DNA from: Aureispira sp. CCB-QB1
Lineage (GTDB): Bacteria > Bacteroidota > Bacteroidia > Chitinophagales > Saprospiraceae
Assembly (NCBI RefSeq): GCF_000724545.1
Contig: NZ_JHBV01000030.1
Span: forward strand, 186,001 to 250,000
Direction of reading: 5' to 3'
DNA: 64,000 nucleotides
Positions 9,407 through 19,100 of this stretch are shown here, in pieces (position 1 is the first letter of the stretch; each line of letters starts with the position of its first letter). The position numbers were made by a program, and so were the translations under genes. The notes under the pieces are model-generated. The model did no database searches. It had not been told where the DNA came from and saw nothing but the letters and a program-made list of their open reading frames with translations.

Positions 9407-10999
9407 TTACTGCTTCTTTATATTACCAATATGACGGCTAATAAAGTTGTACGCATTTAAACTCATGATTTTACCTGTAATTTCGGTAGGCGTTAAATCA
9501 AACATCAACTCTCGAATATCTTCCTCCGAAAACAAATCGTTGATAGATTCTGGGCGCTCTAAAAATCGTTGAATATCGACTGCTAGTTGAGGCAAATCTT
9601 CTGCTGTTTGATAAGGATCCAAAGGTTCTACCATTTCATCAAAATCAGAACCAATAGCAATATGATCCCATGCAGCAGCATCGTTAATGGTTTGAATTAC
9701 CGTCAAAATATTTGCCATCAATAACTTTACACAAGCCTTTCGCTTTTGAACCGTATTGGGTAACGTTTCATTAATTTGCGTCAAAGCTGTTTGTCCCCCT
9801 AGCACCGTTTTATCCAAGGTAATACCAATCAAACCTTTGGACAAAAAAATCTTGCCAATATCCTCAAACGATAAGTTTTGCTGCCAGTGGTTTAGATAGT
9901 AGTTATTGTTCTTAGAATCTTCATCTTTCTTCTTGTACAATGCATTTCTTTTGGACAAACCGCTAATTCCACAATGACTACAGACAACGGGAATACCATC
10001 TCCTAAAATTTCTGATCGTTCTATAGTCTTGTAGTATCTTGTTCTGAACTCCAAGCTCATATGCTTAATATCAATCAATATTCTACGGCCTTTATCTTTA
10101 GAGATTAAACGCTCAATTACTTCTACCCCCAGCTTTGTTTCCTTAGCATTCAAGCCTTCAGGCTTAGCATAGATACTCTGTTGTGCTTTATTAAGCGAAT
10201 TGGCATTCCCTCCAAGACCATTGCTATAACTTTTGGCTAAGGAAATCCAAAGAATAGGAACATCTAAATAAATATCAGATCCATCAATCAAAGGTCGAGA
10301 ACCTTTCAATCGTTCTACATTTTCCAAAACCAAGGTTTGATATTCTTCTAGGTTCGTAATTTTATCATTGATATAAATAGAATGTCCCAAAGAATGTCCT
10401 CCCTCTACGGTTAGTACCATTCCTACCCGATTGTTATCTTGCGCAATTTCTTCTAGTTGTTTTTGGTTTCGAATCAAAGAGAATTGATACTCAAAGCCAT
10501 TCACCATATATGGTTTATTCTCAAAACGTTCAATAAAGTTAATGTTCTCTACCAAATCTTTGAAGTAGTCAATTTCTTTTCGTCGCAAAAACAATTGGTT
10601 CGCATTTACTCCAGAAACACACGAAATTGTTTTTTTCTTATTCTTGTCCGTCAAGGCACTATTTGTTCCGATAAAAGGCTGCTCGATGGGCGACAAGTTC
10701 ATACATGCAATCCGAGTATTTCCTTTTACCAATGCCTCCAAATGGGATTGAGATTGTTTGGGGACAACCTCGCCTATGTTTTGCATAACCGTCTTAGAAC
10801 GCTGTTCTTCTGTCCCACATTCGTGAAACATGGGTTCCCACAAACCGTATTGGAGACCAATAGATCGGGAGTTAAATGGCTTTTTACTAGTATTCACGTG
10901 AATATCTATAAAAGTCTTGTTTTCATTTTGCCCATTTGTCATTGTCACCAAAAACAGGGAACAAATTGTACCAACTATAAAGGTTCTATAATTCTTCAT
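9407..10999 (-). CDS. secreted M19 (membrane dipeptidase)-like protein with altered HxD motif
   Basis: A 530-residue protein with an N-terminal signal sequence ending near VTMTNGQ. It resembles the M19 renal dipeptidase family of zinc peptidases. Recognisable elements are VEGGHSLGH (bridging Glu), ILIDIKHMS and VVCSHCGISG (histidine ligands) and IAIGSDFDEMVEPL, the family signature. The first metal motif, normally HxD, reads His34-Val-Asn36. It is longer than usual M19 enzymes (about 350-400), with extra segments between residues 60 and 160. The start ATG at 10999 directly precedes the leader. It is probably envelope or periplasmic. Activity is uncertain because of the Asp-to-Asn change. Confidence 0.75.
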   Translation of the reverse strand: MKNYRTFIVGTICSLFLVTMTNGQNENKTFIDIHVNTSKKPFNSRSIGLQYGLWEPMFHECGTEEQRSKTVMQNIGEVVPKQSQSHLEALVKGNTRIACMNLSPIEQPFIGTNSALTDKNKKKTISCVSGVNANQLFLRRKEIDYFKDLVENINFIERFENKPYMVNGFEYQFSLIRNQKQLEEIAQDNNRVGMVLTVEGGHSLGHSIYINDKITNLEEYQTLVLENVERLKGSRPLIDGSDIYLDVPILWISLAKSYSNGLGGNANSLNKAQQSIYAKPEGLNAKETKLGVEVIERLISKDKGRRILIDIKHMSLEFRTRYYKTIERSEILGDGIPVVCSHCGISGLSKRNALYKKKDEDSKNNNYYLNHWQQNLSFEDIGKIFLSKGLIGITLDKTVLGGQTALTQINETLPNTVQKRKACVKLLMANILTVIQTINDAAAWDHIAIGSDFDEMVEPLDPYQTAEDLPQLAVDIQRFLERPESINDLFSEEDIRELMFDLTPTEITGKIMSLNAYNFISRHIGNIKKQ

Positions 11000-11116
11000 C
11001 CTGAAAGGATATTTTTTGTAAAATTCCTAGAAATTATTTCAAGCAATTCTTGATCATTTGACCAAAAACAAATGTGTTTTCTATTTTAGTAGACGTCTAA
11101 TGAACATTTAAGTCAT

Positions 11117-11141
11117 CGTTAGTTACGCTGCTACTACGTGG
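11117..11141 (-). repeat. copy C of an intergenic palindrome core
   Basis: On the minus strand this 25-bp stretch contains CCACGTAGTAGCAGCG and is nearly identical to the right arms of the palindromes at 19101-19149 and 59575-59623. Only the right arm is evident here. Confidence 0.5.
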
Positions 11142-11226
11142 TTTCAACAAACCATTGTTATACAGAAGCCTGCTTTCTCTTATTCTAACATCATTCCAAG
11201 CCAACAAACAACCTTTGTTTTATCAA

Positions 11227-12993
11227 TTATTTAACAGGAATTTTTAGAACACTGCCTACATTCAATACTGTACTTGTCAAATTATTAGCTTGCTGAATAG
11301 ATTCAACAGAAACTTTATAATTTTTATGCAATCGATAAAGCGTTTCTCCTTTTTGAACTACATGTGTAATGAATCGAGTTGTTGTCGGAGTAGTCACCGT
11401 TGTAGTTGTAGAAGTGGTTGTATTTCCTTTTTGATAATCTTTTGTACTGCCATAATTAGAACTATTCCCTGTACTGTTTCCATTATAAACGGTTGTTGGC
11501 TTTGTCGTTGTATTTGATGTTGTATTTGTCGTTGTATTATGGTCAGAATTATTGGTATTGGTTGTTCCTTTTGTTGTTGTTGTTGTTGTTGTTGTACTAG
11601 GAAACAACGCATCTGGATTCGTCCTATTTCCAGATGTATGTGTATGTGTTGAGTTAGAACCGTTAGAGGTAGGACGAGGACGTCTAATAACTGTGTTGGT
11701 TGAACTTGACCCTGTATTATTTGTTGTAGAGCTTCCCCCAGCACTTATGTTAACATTCAAAAACTCTTTGTCTTTAGATTTTGATGTATTAATTTTGGTG
11801 GTGTCTGCATATACCGTATTATCGTATGTAGGCGTATTGATAACAATATCCTGTGGTTTAGGACGCTCTACTTTTGGAACAACGACCTTTGTAGGCAATT
11901 TAGTCGTTGATTTAACAGGCGACTTCAATTTTTTAGCTTTTTCATCATCAATATAAGGCGATGGTAATAAATCCACATGGTTTTTAGGTCTCAGCTTAGG
12001 TTTTGTCAACGCTTTCTCTTTGAGTAAGATTAACTCCCCATTTTCAGGTTCCTCTCCTTTCTCAAGCAAGTTCATCTCCAACAAACTAGACAATTTAATT
12101 CCAAACTCTTGGGCAATCTCATACATTGTAATATCTTTTTCTACTCGATAAAACGTCTCCTCTCCCTTATAAACCGAGCGCTTGGGTTGAATATAAGCTG
12201 GTTGATAATCCAGTAAATTATCACCATCTTCCAAATCATTAAACTTCAAAAAACGCTTATAAGGAATACCAAATCTTTTGGCTACAGCCAACGCAGACTC
12301 TCCTTTTCTAGAAATAGCATAAGTAGCCCCATTGATTCTATAAAAACCTGGTTTATAAGACTTAAAGAAAAAAGATCTAGGTTTGGTTCTATGTTTTCCT
12401 GAAGATGCGTAAATCGGCAAATTTTTAATCCCTTTAACATTAGAAGTATCATAGGTCAAGATACCCGTTGCCTTATCATATTCTGCTAATTTATACTTTT
12501 CGATGGTCTTGATCAACTTATCAGGATACTTGGGATCAGTTGCATAACCTGCTTTTTTTAATCCTTTAGCCCAACGCTTATAATCACTTCTATCGTAATC
12601 AAATAGAAAAGCATAATGCTTCCGATTTAATAAAAAATCGGTATGATCTACATAAGAATCATCGGCAGAGACATATACCCTAAAACAAGATTTGCGTGCT
12701 TCGTCGTCCCATTTGTATTCTTTTTTGCCTTCCCAATCGCTAGTACACTTGATACCAAAGTGGTTGTTTGCCGACTTTGCCAAACGACTATTGCCATAGG
12801 CAGATTCATGAATCCCCTGCGCTAGTGTAATGCTAGCAGGAATTCCACTCCGTTCCATTTCTTGGATTGCAATATCCTTATATTTGCTAATATACTCGTC
12901 AACAGTTAACTCTCCTTTGTCCAAATTTTGCGCAAAAAGGAAGTTGGATAAACTCGCTAAAATAGCCAGTATAAAATATGTGTTTCGTTGCAT
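11227..12993 (-). CDS. secreted glucosaminidase with LysM domains and Thr/Asn-rich linker
   Basis: A 588-residue peptidoglycan hydrolase of the glucosaminidase (mannosyl-glycoprotein endo-beta-N-acetylglucosaminidase-like) family. A signal peptide ends at NFLFAQ. The catalytic domain follows, with SITLAQGIHESAYGNSRLA (catalytic Glu) and NNHFGIKC, and continues to about residue 170. Two divergent LysM-like units lie near residues 215-340. A low-complexity Thr/Ser/Asn linker spans about 395-540, and a clear C-terminal LysM (VVQKGETLYRLHKNYKVSVE) binds glycan. The ATG at 12993 is preferred over the in-frame GTG at 13011 because it starts the signal peptide cleanly. It is paralogous to the next gene on the same strand. 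The linker contains a run of eight TTG triplets on the plus strand. Confidence 0.88.
   Translation of the reverse strand: MQRNTYFILAILASLSNFLFAQNLDKGELTVDEYISKYKDIAIQEMERSGIPASITLAQGIHESAYGNSRLAKSANNHFGIKCTSDWEGKKEYKWDDEARKSCFRVYVSADDSYVDHTDFLLNRKHYAFLFDYDRSDYKRWAKGLKKAGYATDPKYPDKLIKTIEKYKLAEYDKATGILTYDTSNVKGIKNLPIYASSGKHRTKPRSFFFKSYKPGFYRINGATYAISRKGESALAVAKRFGIPYKRFLKFNDLEDGDNLLDYQPAYIQPKRSVYKGEETFYRVEKDITMYEIAQEFGIKLSSLLEMNLLEKGEEPENGELILLKEKALTKPKLRPKNHVDLLPSPYIDDEKAKKLKSPVKSTTKLPTKVVVPKVERPKPQDIVINTPTYDNTVYADTTKINTSKSKDKEFLNVNISAGGSSTTNNTGSSSTNTVIRRPRPTSNGSNSTHTHTSGNRTNPDALFPSTTTTTTTTKGTTNTNNSDHNTTTNTTSNTTTKPTTVYNGNSTGNSSNYGSTKDYQKGNTTTSTTTTVTTPTTTRFITHVVQKGETLYRLHKNYKVSVESIQQANNLTSTVLNVGSVLKIPVK
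11571..11594. repeat. (TTG)8 trinucleotide repeat
   Basis: Eight tandem TTG units on the plus strand encode a threonine run (ACA codons) in the linker of the glucosaminidase. Slippage would change the linker length in frame rather than break the gene. Confidence 0.8.
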
Positions 12994-13011
12994 GCAATTG
13001 ATAGGTTTCAC

Positions 13012-13312
13012 CTAATAATAATAGCCCATGAATAGTGGTGTTTCTCTTGGATTAATCTCCAAACTACTCAATAAATGCTAATGGTTTAAAATCAAAAATG
13101 GTTGCTTTTAACAGGTTGCTAATCATTAAATTTGATAACAATAAGTATCATTGTAAACTACATTATAATGCCTGTACGAAGCAACACGATAAAAAAATTC
13201 CCACAAAATGGCATCTTTTTATAAAAAAATAGAGCTTACGAGCTTAATTTTTATAAAAATAGAACGTTTTACTCATCCTATACAGGTATTTCAGTTTAGT
13301 TAAAAATATAAA
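13012..13312. other. intergenic, no gene seen
   Basis: About 300 bp upstream of the minus-strand glucosaminidase gene. AT-rich. I see no ORF, RNA or convincing promoter box. Confidence 0.5.
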
Positions 13313-13346
13313 AAAAAGATGCAAAACTATAGTTTTGCATCTTTTT
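13313..13346 (-). terminator. terminator of the second glucosaminidase gene
   Basis: A perfect 34-bp palindrome with 17-base arms (AAAAAGATGCAAAACTA and its complement), 28 bp beyond the stop codon. T-runs occur on both strands. Confidence 0.85.
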
Positions 13347-13373
13347 CTTATGATTGTTATAGTTTATTCTAGA

Positions 13374-14777
13374 CTACTTTCCTCTAGTTCCTCCGCCACC
13401 AAACTTAGAATCAAAGTTGTTTTGAGTAGGAGTTTCTTTTAATTTAGGTTGTTTTTCACTCGTCTTGTTCAAAAAGATAAACTCACCTGATTTTGGCTCG
13501 TCTCCTTTCTTCAAATGGTTGCGTTGGTACAATTTAGAAGCTTTAATTCCATAACGTTGAGAAATTGTATGGATGGTTTCTCCTATAGCTACTTGATGAG
13601 GTGCTGTTTGATTTTTCACGTAATTTGCTTTAGGCTCAATAAAAACATAATACCCATCTGGCAAATCAGAATCATTTTCCAAATCGTTGTATCTCAACAA
13701 ATCTTTGAATGAAATATTATATTCTTCAGCAATCTCAAATAGATTTCTATCTTTTGAAGCAATAGTAGCTTTTCGTCCACTTTGATAAAAAATACCTTCG
13801 TTGTTCATTTGGCGAACAGGGAAAACGCGCACTTGATTTTTTGGAGTGCCATCAGCATTAAAATATCCCATCAAAGGGTCAGATTTAATCATATCTTGCT
13901 GAATATTTTCCACTCGCTGTAATCTACGCTGTAGATTGGCAATCATATCGTATTGCACCGCAAGATTATTATCTAAGATAGATATTTTCTCATTGAGTTG
14001 TCTTCTTAGATCCTCTTGCTTGACCTTAAGATTAGTTACTTCTTGTTGTTTAGCACTCAAACATTCTTTTAATTCCAACTTGTACAACTCTGTTTGAGAT
14101 AGAATAGACTCTAAGGTTTGAATTCTTCTTTTGAGCGCATGCAAATCTTCTTTATATTCTAACTCTTCTGTAGAATTATTAAATGCTAAAATTGTATTGG
14201 TATGTTTATCGTATTTATTTAGGTTATAATTTTCTATTGTTGTCATGAGCTTATTAGCATAAGAAGGATCTGTTGCATAACCACCTTTTAATAAGCCTTC
14301 TGCCCAAAATTTGTAATCAGTCGTATTAGCTAGGAATAATTCGGAATAGTTAGATCGGGACGCCAAAAAATCAGAATGATCGGCATAAGATTCCTCTACC
14401 GTTCCATAAGAACGAAAACAAGACTTACGAGCAATCATAGAACCATTTGCATTCTCGCTACTTCTGTGTGTATACGTCTCCCCAACCCATCCTTTGTGGC
14501 ATTTGATACCAAAATGATTATTTGCATGCTTCGCCAATTCACTTGTTCCATATCCAGACTCCAACATGCCTTGGGCTAATGTAATACTTGCAGGAATAGA
14601 GGTTCGTTCCATTTCTGCAACTGCCAAACTATAGTGTTCTTTGATGTATTTCTCCGCAAGAGGAGCGTAATCTTCCGAGGTTAACAATTTTGTCGAAGTG
14701 ATTGGGGTGCTACCAACAACAACATTGTTAACAAGCAATAGGGGGATTGCTAATAATAAAATTGGTCTTAATGTCAT
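13374..14777 (-). CDS. secreted glucosaminidase with coiled coil and LysM
   Basis: A 467-residue paralogue of the neighbouring hydrolase. The signal peptide (PILLLAIPLLLVNNVVVGS) is followed by a glucosaminidase domain to about residue 190, with SITLAQGMLESGYGTSELA (catalytic Glu) and NNHFGIKC. Residues about 205-295 form a Leu/Glu/Lys-rich predicted coiled coil that the neighbour lacks. Two LysM-like units follow, the last with QVAIGETIHTISQRYGIKA, and a Gly-rich tail ends the protein. It should cleave peptidoglycan glycan strands in the periplasm. The two genes are separated by a strong terminator, so they are tandem paralogues transcribed separately. Confidence 0.88.
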   Translation of the reverse strand: MTLRPILLLAIPLLLVNNVVVGSTPITSTKLLTSEDYAPLAEKYIKEHYSLAVAEMERTSIPASITLAQGMLESGYGTSELAKHANNHFGIKCHKGWVGETYTHRSSENANGSMIARKSCFRSYGTVEESYADHSDFLASRSNYSELFLANTTDYKFWAEGLLKGGYATDPSYANKLMTTIENYNLNKYDKHTNTILAFNNSTEELEYKEDLHALKRRIQTLESILSQTELYKLELKECLSAKQQEVTNLKVKQEDLRRQLNEKISILDNNLAVQYDMIANLQRRLQRVENIQQDMIKSDPLMGYFNADGTPKNQVRVFPVRQMNNEGIFYQSGRKATIASKDRNLFEIAEEYNISFKDLLRYNDLENDSDLPDGYYVFIEPKANYVKNQTAPHQVAIGETIHTISQRYGIKASKLYQRNHLKKGDEPKSGEFIFLNKTSEKQPKLKETPTQNNFDSKFGGGGTRGK

Positions 14778-15543
14778 CCTGAATAATATTTTGCTAAGTT
14801 CGTCTACAAAACTAAAGAAGTTTTGCGTAATCAGAAAAAAATACGCCTTTATATTTTGTCAAAGCGCAAAAAAACCAATTAAAAATCAGGCTTTAAGGAG
14901 AAAATCCCTTAAAAAAGCTCTCAATTGATTTTTCTTTTTTATTCAAACCAACACTACTTAAAAGTTAGGAATAAGTGTTTGATTTGAAAAATAAAGGTTG
15001 TGAGTATACCCTTTCCATGCAAAATTAGAGCAAATATATATATTAGTTAAAGTAATTCCAAGCGATCCGAAGAAATTATTTTATTTTTTTATTATAATAG
15101 TACCCTATATGATTTTCCAAAACTTAGTTTTTGAGTGTTTTCTTGATGCATAGTGTTTCTTGGTACACATCAAAGCTTTTGATAATTTAAACTAGTTTTT
15201 TCAACATCCAATATATAGAAATATAGTACATTAAACAAAAATGCTACTCTATTTTGCTGTATAAAACTTTATACTCTACTAAATACAAAAAATTAAGTGT
15301 GATTGTTGTCTGTTTCCTAAAAAACACCCAAAATTAACAATTAAGAGTTAATTAGATATTAGTGAACTAGAAACAAAACCTTCTATTTATCAATCAATTA
15401 ACATAATAATACAAATAAAAAATTCAAAATTCAAATTTTGTATACGTTGAAAATTTGAACAGAGCTTTGTTCCCTAAATGCTAAGGACAACAACAACGCC
15501 AATGGGGGGTACCAATAACTACTCTATTCTATGATTCTGTTAC
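14778..15543. other. intergenic, 766 bp, nothing assigned
   Basis: Strongly AT-rich spacer between two minus-strand genes. I found no credible ORF, tRNA, hairpin terminator or repeat. It includes the upstream region of the coiled-coil glucosaminidase gene and the 3' flank of the methyltransferase gene. Confidence 0.5.
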
Positions 15544-16182
15544 TCAAACTACCTCTATTAGCATGAGTCCGTCTCGCAGGGGAAGCAAGACATTATTTAC
15601 ACGAGGATCATCGGTTACTTTTTGATTAAAAAGTGCCAAAGCACTAGCTCTTTTTTCTCGACTACCTTCTGGAACTTTTCCATGCCACAACACATTATCA
15701 GCAATAATAACAGCACCCGATTTTAAGTTGGGTAACAATAAATCATAGTAATTGCTATAATTGATTTTATCAGCATCCAAAAAGACGAGATCCCAATTTT
15801 CGTTTAATTGTGGAATAATCTGCATAGCATCTCCTTGATGTTGTTGAATAGAACTTGCCAATCCAGATTCTTGTATAAATTGAGTTGCAATAGTCTCCAA
15901 TTCTTCATTAACATCAATGGTATGCAACATTCCTCCTTCCTCTAGACCTTGTGCCAAACAAATAGCAGAATACCCCGTATAAGTACCAATTTCCAAGATT
16001 CTCTTGGGCTTTTTCATTCGACTAAAAAAAGCTAAAAACTGACCTTGCAAATAACCAGAGAGCATTTGTGGGCGCATCACTTCCAAATGTGTTTTGCGTT
16101 CCAATCTATCTAATACGTCCGATTCATATACTTTAGTATGCTGTTGAGCATATTCTTCAATATATTCTGGTGTCATTTTCAT
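15544..16182 (-). CDS. class I SAM-dependent O-methyltransferase
   Basis: A 212-residue enzyme of the catechol/caffeoyl-CoA O-methyltransferase family. The SAM-binding motif is RILEIGTYTGYSAICLAQGL, the acidic post-beta2 residue lies in LHTIDVNEELE, and the metal-binding stretch WDLVFLDADKINYSNYYD is followed by GAVIIADNVLWHGKV. All are typical of the Mg2+-dependent branch. It is cytosolic and the length is normal. The acceptor substrate is unknown. It stands alone, flanked by spacers of more than 600 bp on both sides. Confidence 0.92.
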   Translation of the reverse strand: MKMTPEYIEEYAQQHTKVYESDVLDRLERKTHLEVMRPQMLSGYLQGQFLAFFSRMKKPKRILEIGTYTGYSAICLAQGLEEGGMLHTIDVNEELETIATQFIQESGLASSIQQHQGDAMQIIPQLNENWDLVFLDADKINYSNYYDLLLPNLKSGAVIIADNVLWHGKVPEGSREKRASALALFNQKVTDDPRVNNVLLPLRDGLMLIEVV

Positions 16183-16804
16183 TGATTCAATTTACTTTTT
16201 ATATTTTTAGCACCCCAATTTTATTTATTTGTGAGTGTTTTCTACTTTTTAAACGACTATAATTATAAACTCAACAAAGCAAAGTTTAACATATTTAGAG
16301 TTAAACAGTAACAAAATTCACTTTTTTTTTATTAAAAAGAATCATTCTTTGAGCATAAAAGCATAATAAATCTAACTCAAAGAAAGTTTATTTTAGAGTA
16401 CAGTCGTCTCAATTTTCATGAACACCTATTCCCTCTTTTTTTATTTCTGTTTTGGGCAAATTGCATACCAAACACATGTTGATGCAAGCAGGATTTTTGA
16501 GTATTTAGACAAAGTACTTGATTGTCCAATAACGTTCAATGGTTTATAAAAAACAGGTTGGCATAGTTCTAGATTATTGTATACTTAAAATAAACTTCGT
16601 GCGATTCATTTTTAGTAGTTCGTTGATGAACTACCTACAGTACTGTTTCGTAATAGTTCGTGACACACATGACTATTGCCATTTTGACAAAGTACTATAT
16701 TTTATTTTAAATAGAATTCTCACGAAACACTGATGTAGGATAACTGGGAATTATTCTAATGTTTTAATCTTGTTTCTTTTTTTTCAGCAAAATATCGGTC
16801 CTCT
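16183..16804. other. intergenic, 622 bp between divergent genes
   Basis: The divergent upstream regions of the methyltransferase and caspase-like genes. A 64-codon frame at 16539-16733 has no recognisable features and I do not call it. A small hairpin GTAGTTC/GAACTAC lies at 16615-16634. Nothing else is assigned. Confidence 0.45.
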
Positions 16805-19045
16805 ATGAAAACGAAACTTTTTTTGATACTCCAAGTCTTTTTTCTTTTAGAATTAACGACATCAATACAAGCACAAAACAATACTTGGTGTGCGGTTATG
16901 ATGGAAGGCAATTATGCCCAAACTTATGACAACAATCCTGAATTTCCTGCTGCATTTATCAAAACTCAATGGAATAAAGGGCAATACATTACCGACCTTA
17001 CTTACAGCAAGGGAGAATGGTATGTTGTAACAAGTGCTACGTCCTACTCACAACAAGCTTATTACAAAGACAAAAAATTTCCAGGAGATTGGGTAGAAAA
17101 AAAATGGAAAGAAGGATTTGACATTACCAAAGTAGCTTATGGTTCCGATGTATGGGTAGTGGTCATGTCCAAAGGAGCTGGTTTGACTAACGAAAGCTGG
17201 GGCAAACGAGGAAACTTTGAAGGAATAAAGGAGTTTATTTTAGGAAAATGGAATGACGGAAAAGATATTATTGATATTTCATTTGGAAATGGAGAATGGG
17301 TTGCTGTATTAGCTAAAGGCGCTGATTATCACAAACAAGTTTACAATTGGGGCAGCCAGTTCCCGACGGATTGGGTGAATGCCAAATATAAAGAAGGAAA
17401 ACACATCACCTCCTTGGCTTATGGAGAAGGGCTTTGGGTGGTTGTTATGTCTGAATATAGTAACAACAAAAGCGAGCGATACATCGTCTCTTCTGAATTC
17501 CCTAAGGATTTTGTACAATATCAATGGGATAATAAAAAACGCATCAAAGCTATTCTCTTTAATTACGAACGAGATTTAACCAAGTCCTTTGATGAGTATT
17601 TTAATGCTGGATTAGCTGCAGCAAACAAAAACAATCAAGATCTTGCGATTTATTATTATACAGAAGCCCTAAAAATAAATCCCAACCACGCAACTGCTTA
17701 CAACAATAGAGCATGGGCAAAATATTTAAATGGTCAATGCTTGGGTGCCTTAGGAGATGTGAATAAATCTATTAACTTATCCCCTACTGAATATAGTTAT
17801 CATACTCGTGGAGCTATTTATAATTGCTTAGGTCGTTGTAGAGAAGCTTTGAGTGATTTTAATGCTACTATCAATGTCACTAATAATAAAAAGGGATACT
17901 ATTATGCAGATCGTGCCAAGGCTAGAGTTTGTTTAGGTAATATCGAAGATGCTATTGCGGACTATGACAAAGCAATAGCATTGGATGCTAGCAATAGCTC
18001 TAGCTATCGCACAGAAAAAGCTAAACTAGTCAAAAAACAAGGAGAACAAGAAAAACCTACCATCACTTGGGATTATCCTTATAATGCTTTTGTATCTAGC
18101 ACAGAACCTACTTATAATGTCAAAGCCTGCATTCATTCTAATGTCGAAATCAAAAGCATTCAATTGTATTTAAATGGTCAAACCTTTACTTCTAGAGGTT
18201 TTGGAGTTGATACGGACTGTACTGAAAGTGTGAATGAGTCGGTTAAGTTACAAAATGGAAAAAATGAGTTGGAGATTGTTGTTGAAACGCCTTACACAAC
18301 CGTACGTTCTGAAAAACGTATTATTGAGTACAAATCTAGTGGCGGTGGTCATTATCACGCTCTATTAATTGGTGTTGAAAACTATGATGATTTTGCCATC
18401 AATGACTTAGAAAAACCTATTGATGATTGTCAAGCACTAGAAAGCACCTTGGTAAATGACTATACCTTTGAAAAAAACGATGTGCATGTTTTAAAAAATC
18501 CAACCAAGGAGCAAATTTTAGAGAAATTAATCTACCTACAAGAACGCTTGACAAAACAAGATCAACTACTCATCTTTTACTCAGGGCATGGGGTAGTCAA
18601 AAACGAAATTGGTTATTGGTTGCCATCGGATGCTAAAAAAGATAATCGTCTAAAATGGTTCTCTAATTCTGAACTAAGAGATTATGTCAACAGTATTCAA
18701 ACTCAACATACCTTAGTAATTGCTGATGCTTGTTTCAGTGGTTCTATTTTTACAGGAGGCTATCGAGATGTCACCGAATTTGCCTGTGCGGAAATGGAAA
18801 AAATTCCTAGTCGTCGTGCCATGACAAGTGGTGCCAATACGGTGGTTCCTGACAACAGCGTCTTTTTCAAATATTTGCTAAAAAAACTAAGAGAAAACAA
18901 TACCAGTTGCTTGTCCGCTGAAACGCTTTATTCCAAAGTAAAACCAGCAGTCATTTACAACAGTCCAAACAATCATATTCCTCAATTTGGAGTAATGCCA
19001 CAAACTGGCGATGAAGGAGGAAACTTTATTTTTAGAAAACGATAA
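16805..19045 (+). CDS. secreted DUF7477-TPR-caspase (C14) protein
   Basis: A 746-residue multidomain protein with a signal peptide ending near SIQAQ. Residues about 25-255 form five repeats of a W-x-V-V-hydrophobic pattern (for example WYVVTSA, WVVVMSKG, WVAVLAKG, WVVVMSE), resembling the DUF7477 domain. Residues about 270-420 are TPRs (NPNHATAYNNRAWAKYLNG and following). An Ig-like stretch spans about 435-520 (KSIQLYLNGQTF). The C-terminal caspase-like domain has HALLIGVENYDD, LLIFYSGHG (His595) and VIADACFSGS (Cys643), the complete catalytic dyad. It should be an exported cysteine protease or a binding protein using that fold. The papain-like gene follows 152 bp downstream, separated by a palindromic repeat. 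The target is unknown. Confidence 0.88.
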   Translation: MKTKLFLILQVFFLLELTTSIQAQNNTWCAVMMEGNYAQTYDNNPEFPAAFIKTQWNKGQYITDLTYSKGEWYVVTSATSYSQQAYYKDKKFPGDWVEKKWKEGFDITKVAYGSDVWVVVMSKGAGLTNESWGKRGNFEGIKEFILGKWNDGKDIIDISFGNGEWVAVLAKGADYHKQVYNWGSQFPTDWVNAKYKEGKHITSLAYGEGLWVVVMSEYSNNKSERYIVSSEFPKDFVQYQWDNKKRIKAILFNYERDLTKSFDEYFNAGLAAANKNNQDLAIYYYTEALKINPNHATAYNNRAWAKYLNGQCLGALGDVNKSINLSPTEYSYHTRGAIYNCLGRCREALSDFNATINVTNNKKGYYYADRAKARVCLGNIEDAIADYDKAIALDASNSSSYRTEKAKLVKKQGEQEKPTITWDYPYNAFVSSTEPTYNVKACIHSNVEIKSIQLYLNGQTFTSRGFGVDTDCTESVNESVKLQNGKNELEIVVETPYTTVRSEKRIIEYKSSGGGHYHALLIGVENYDDFAINDLEKPIDDCQALESTLVNDYTFEKNDVHVLKNPTKEQILEKLIYLQERLTKQDQLLIFYSGHGVVKNEIGYWLPSDAKKDNRLKWFSNSELRDYVNSIQTQHTLVIADACFSGSIFTGGYRDVTEFACAEMEKIPSRRAMTSGANTVVPDNSVFFKYLLKKLRENNTSCLSAETLYSKVKPAVIYNSPNNHIPQFGVMPQTGDEGGNFIFRKR

Positions 19046-19100
19046 TTTGGCTTTAAGTTTGCCTATTATATAAATAATGGAGTTGTTGGGCTTATTCATA

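Noticed and set aside
10457-11053. 198-codon plus-strand ORF antisense to the M19-like gene
   Set aside because: It lies almost entirely over a coding gene with clear motifs and has no protein-like pattern of its own.
11571-11594. CRISPR-like or VNTR array
   Set aside because: It is a simple trinucleotide run inside a gene, with no spacers. No CRISPR array was seen anywhere in the window.
11552-11956. Plus-strand ORF rich in Val/Leu opposite the glucosaminidase linker
   Set aside because: It is the antisense reading of a repetitive Thr/Asn coding stretch (poly-Val from GTT repeats).
16539-16733. 64-codon plus-strand ORF in the gap before the caspase-like gene
   Set aside because: No leader, family, promoter or neighbour support; the composition is that of AT-rich spacer.
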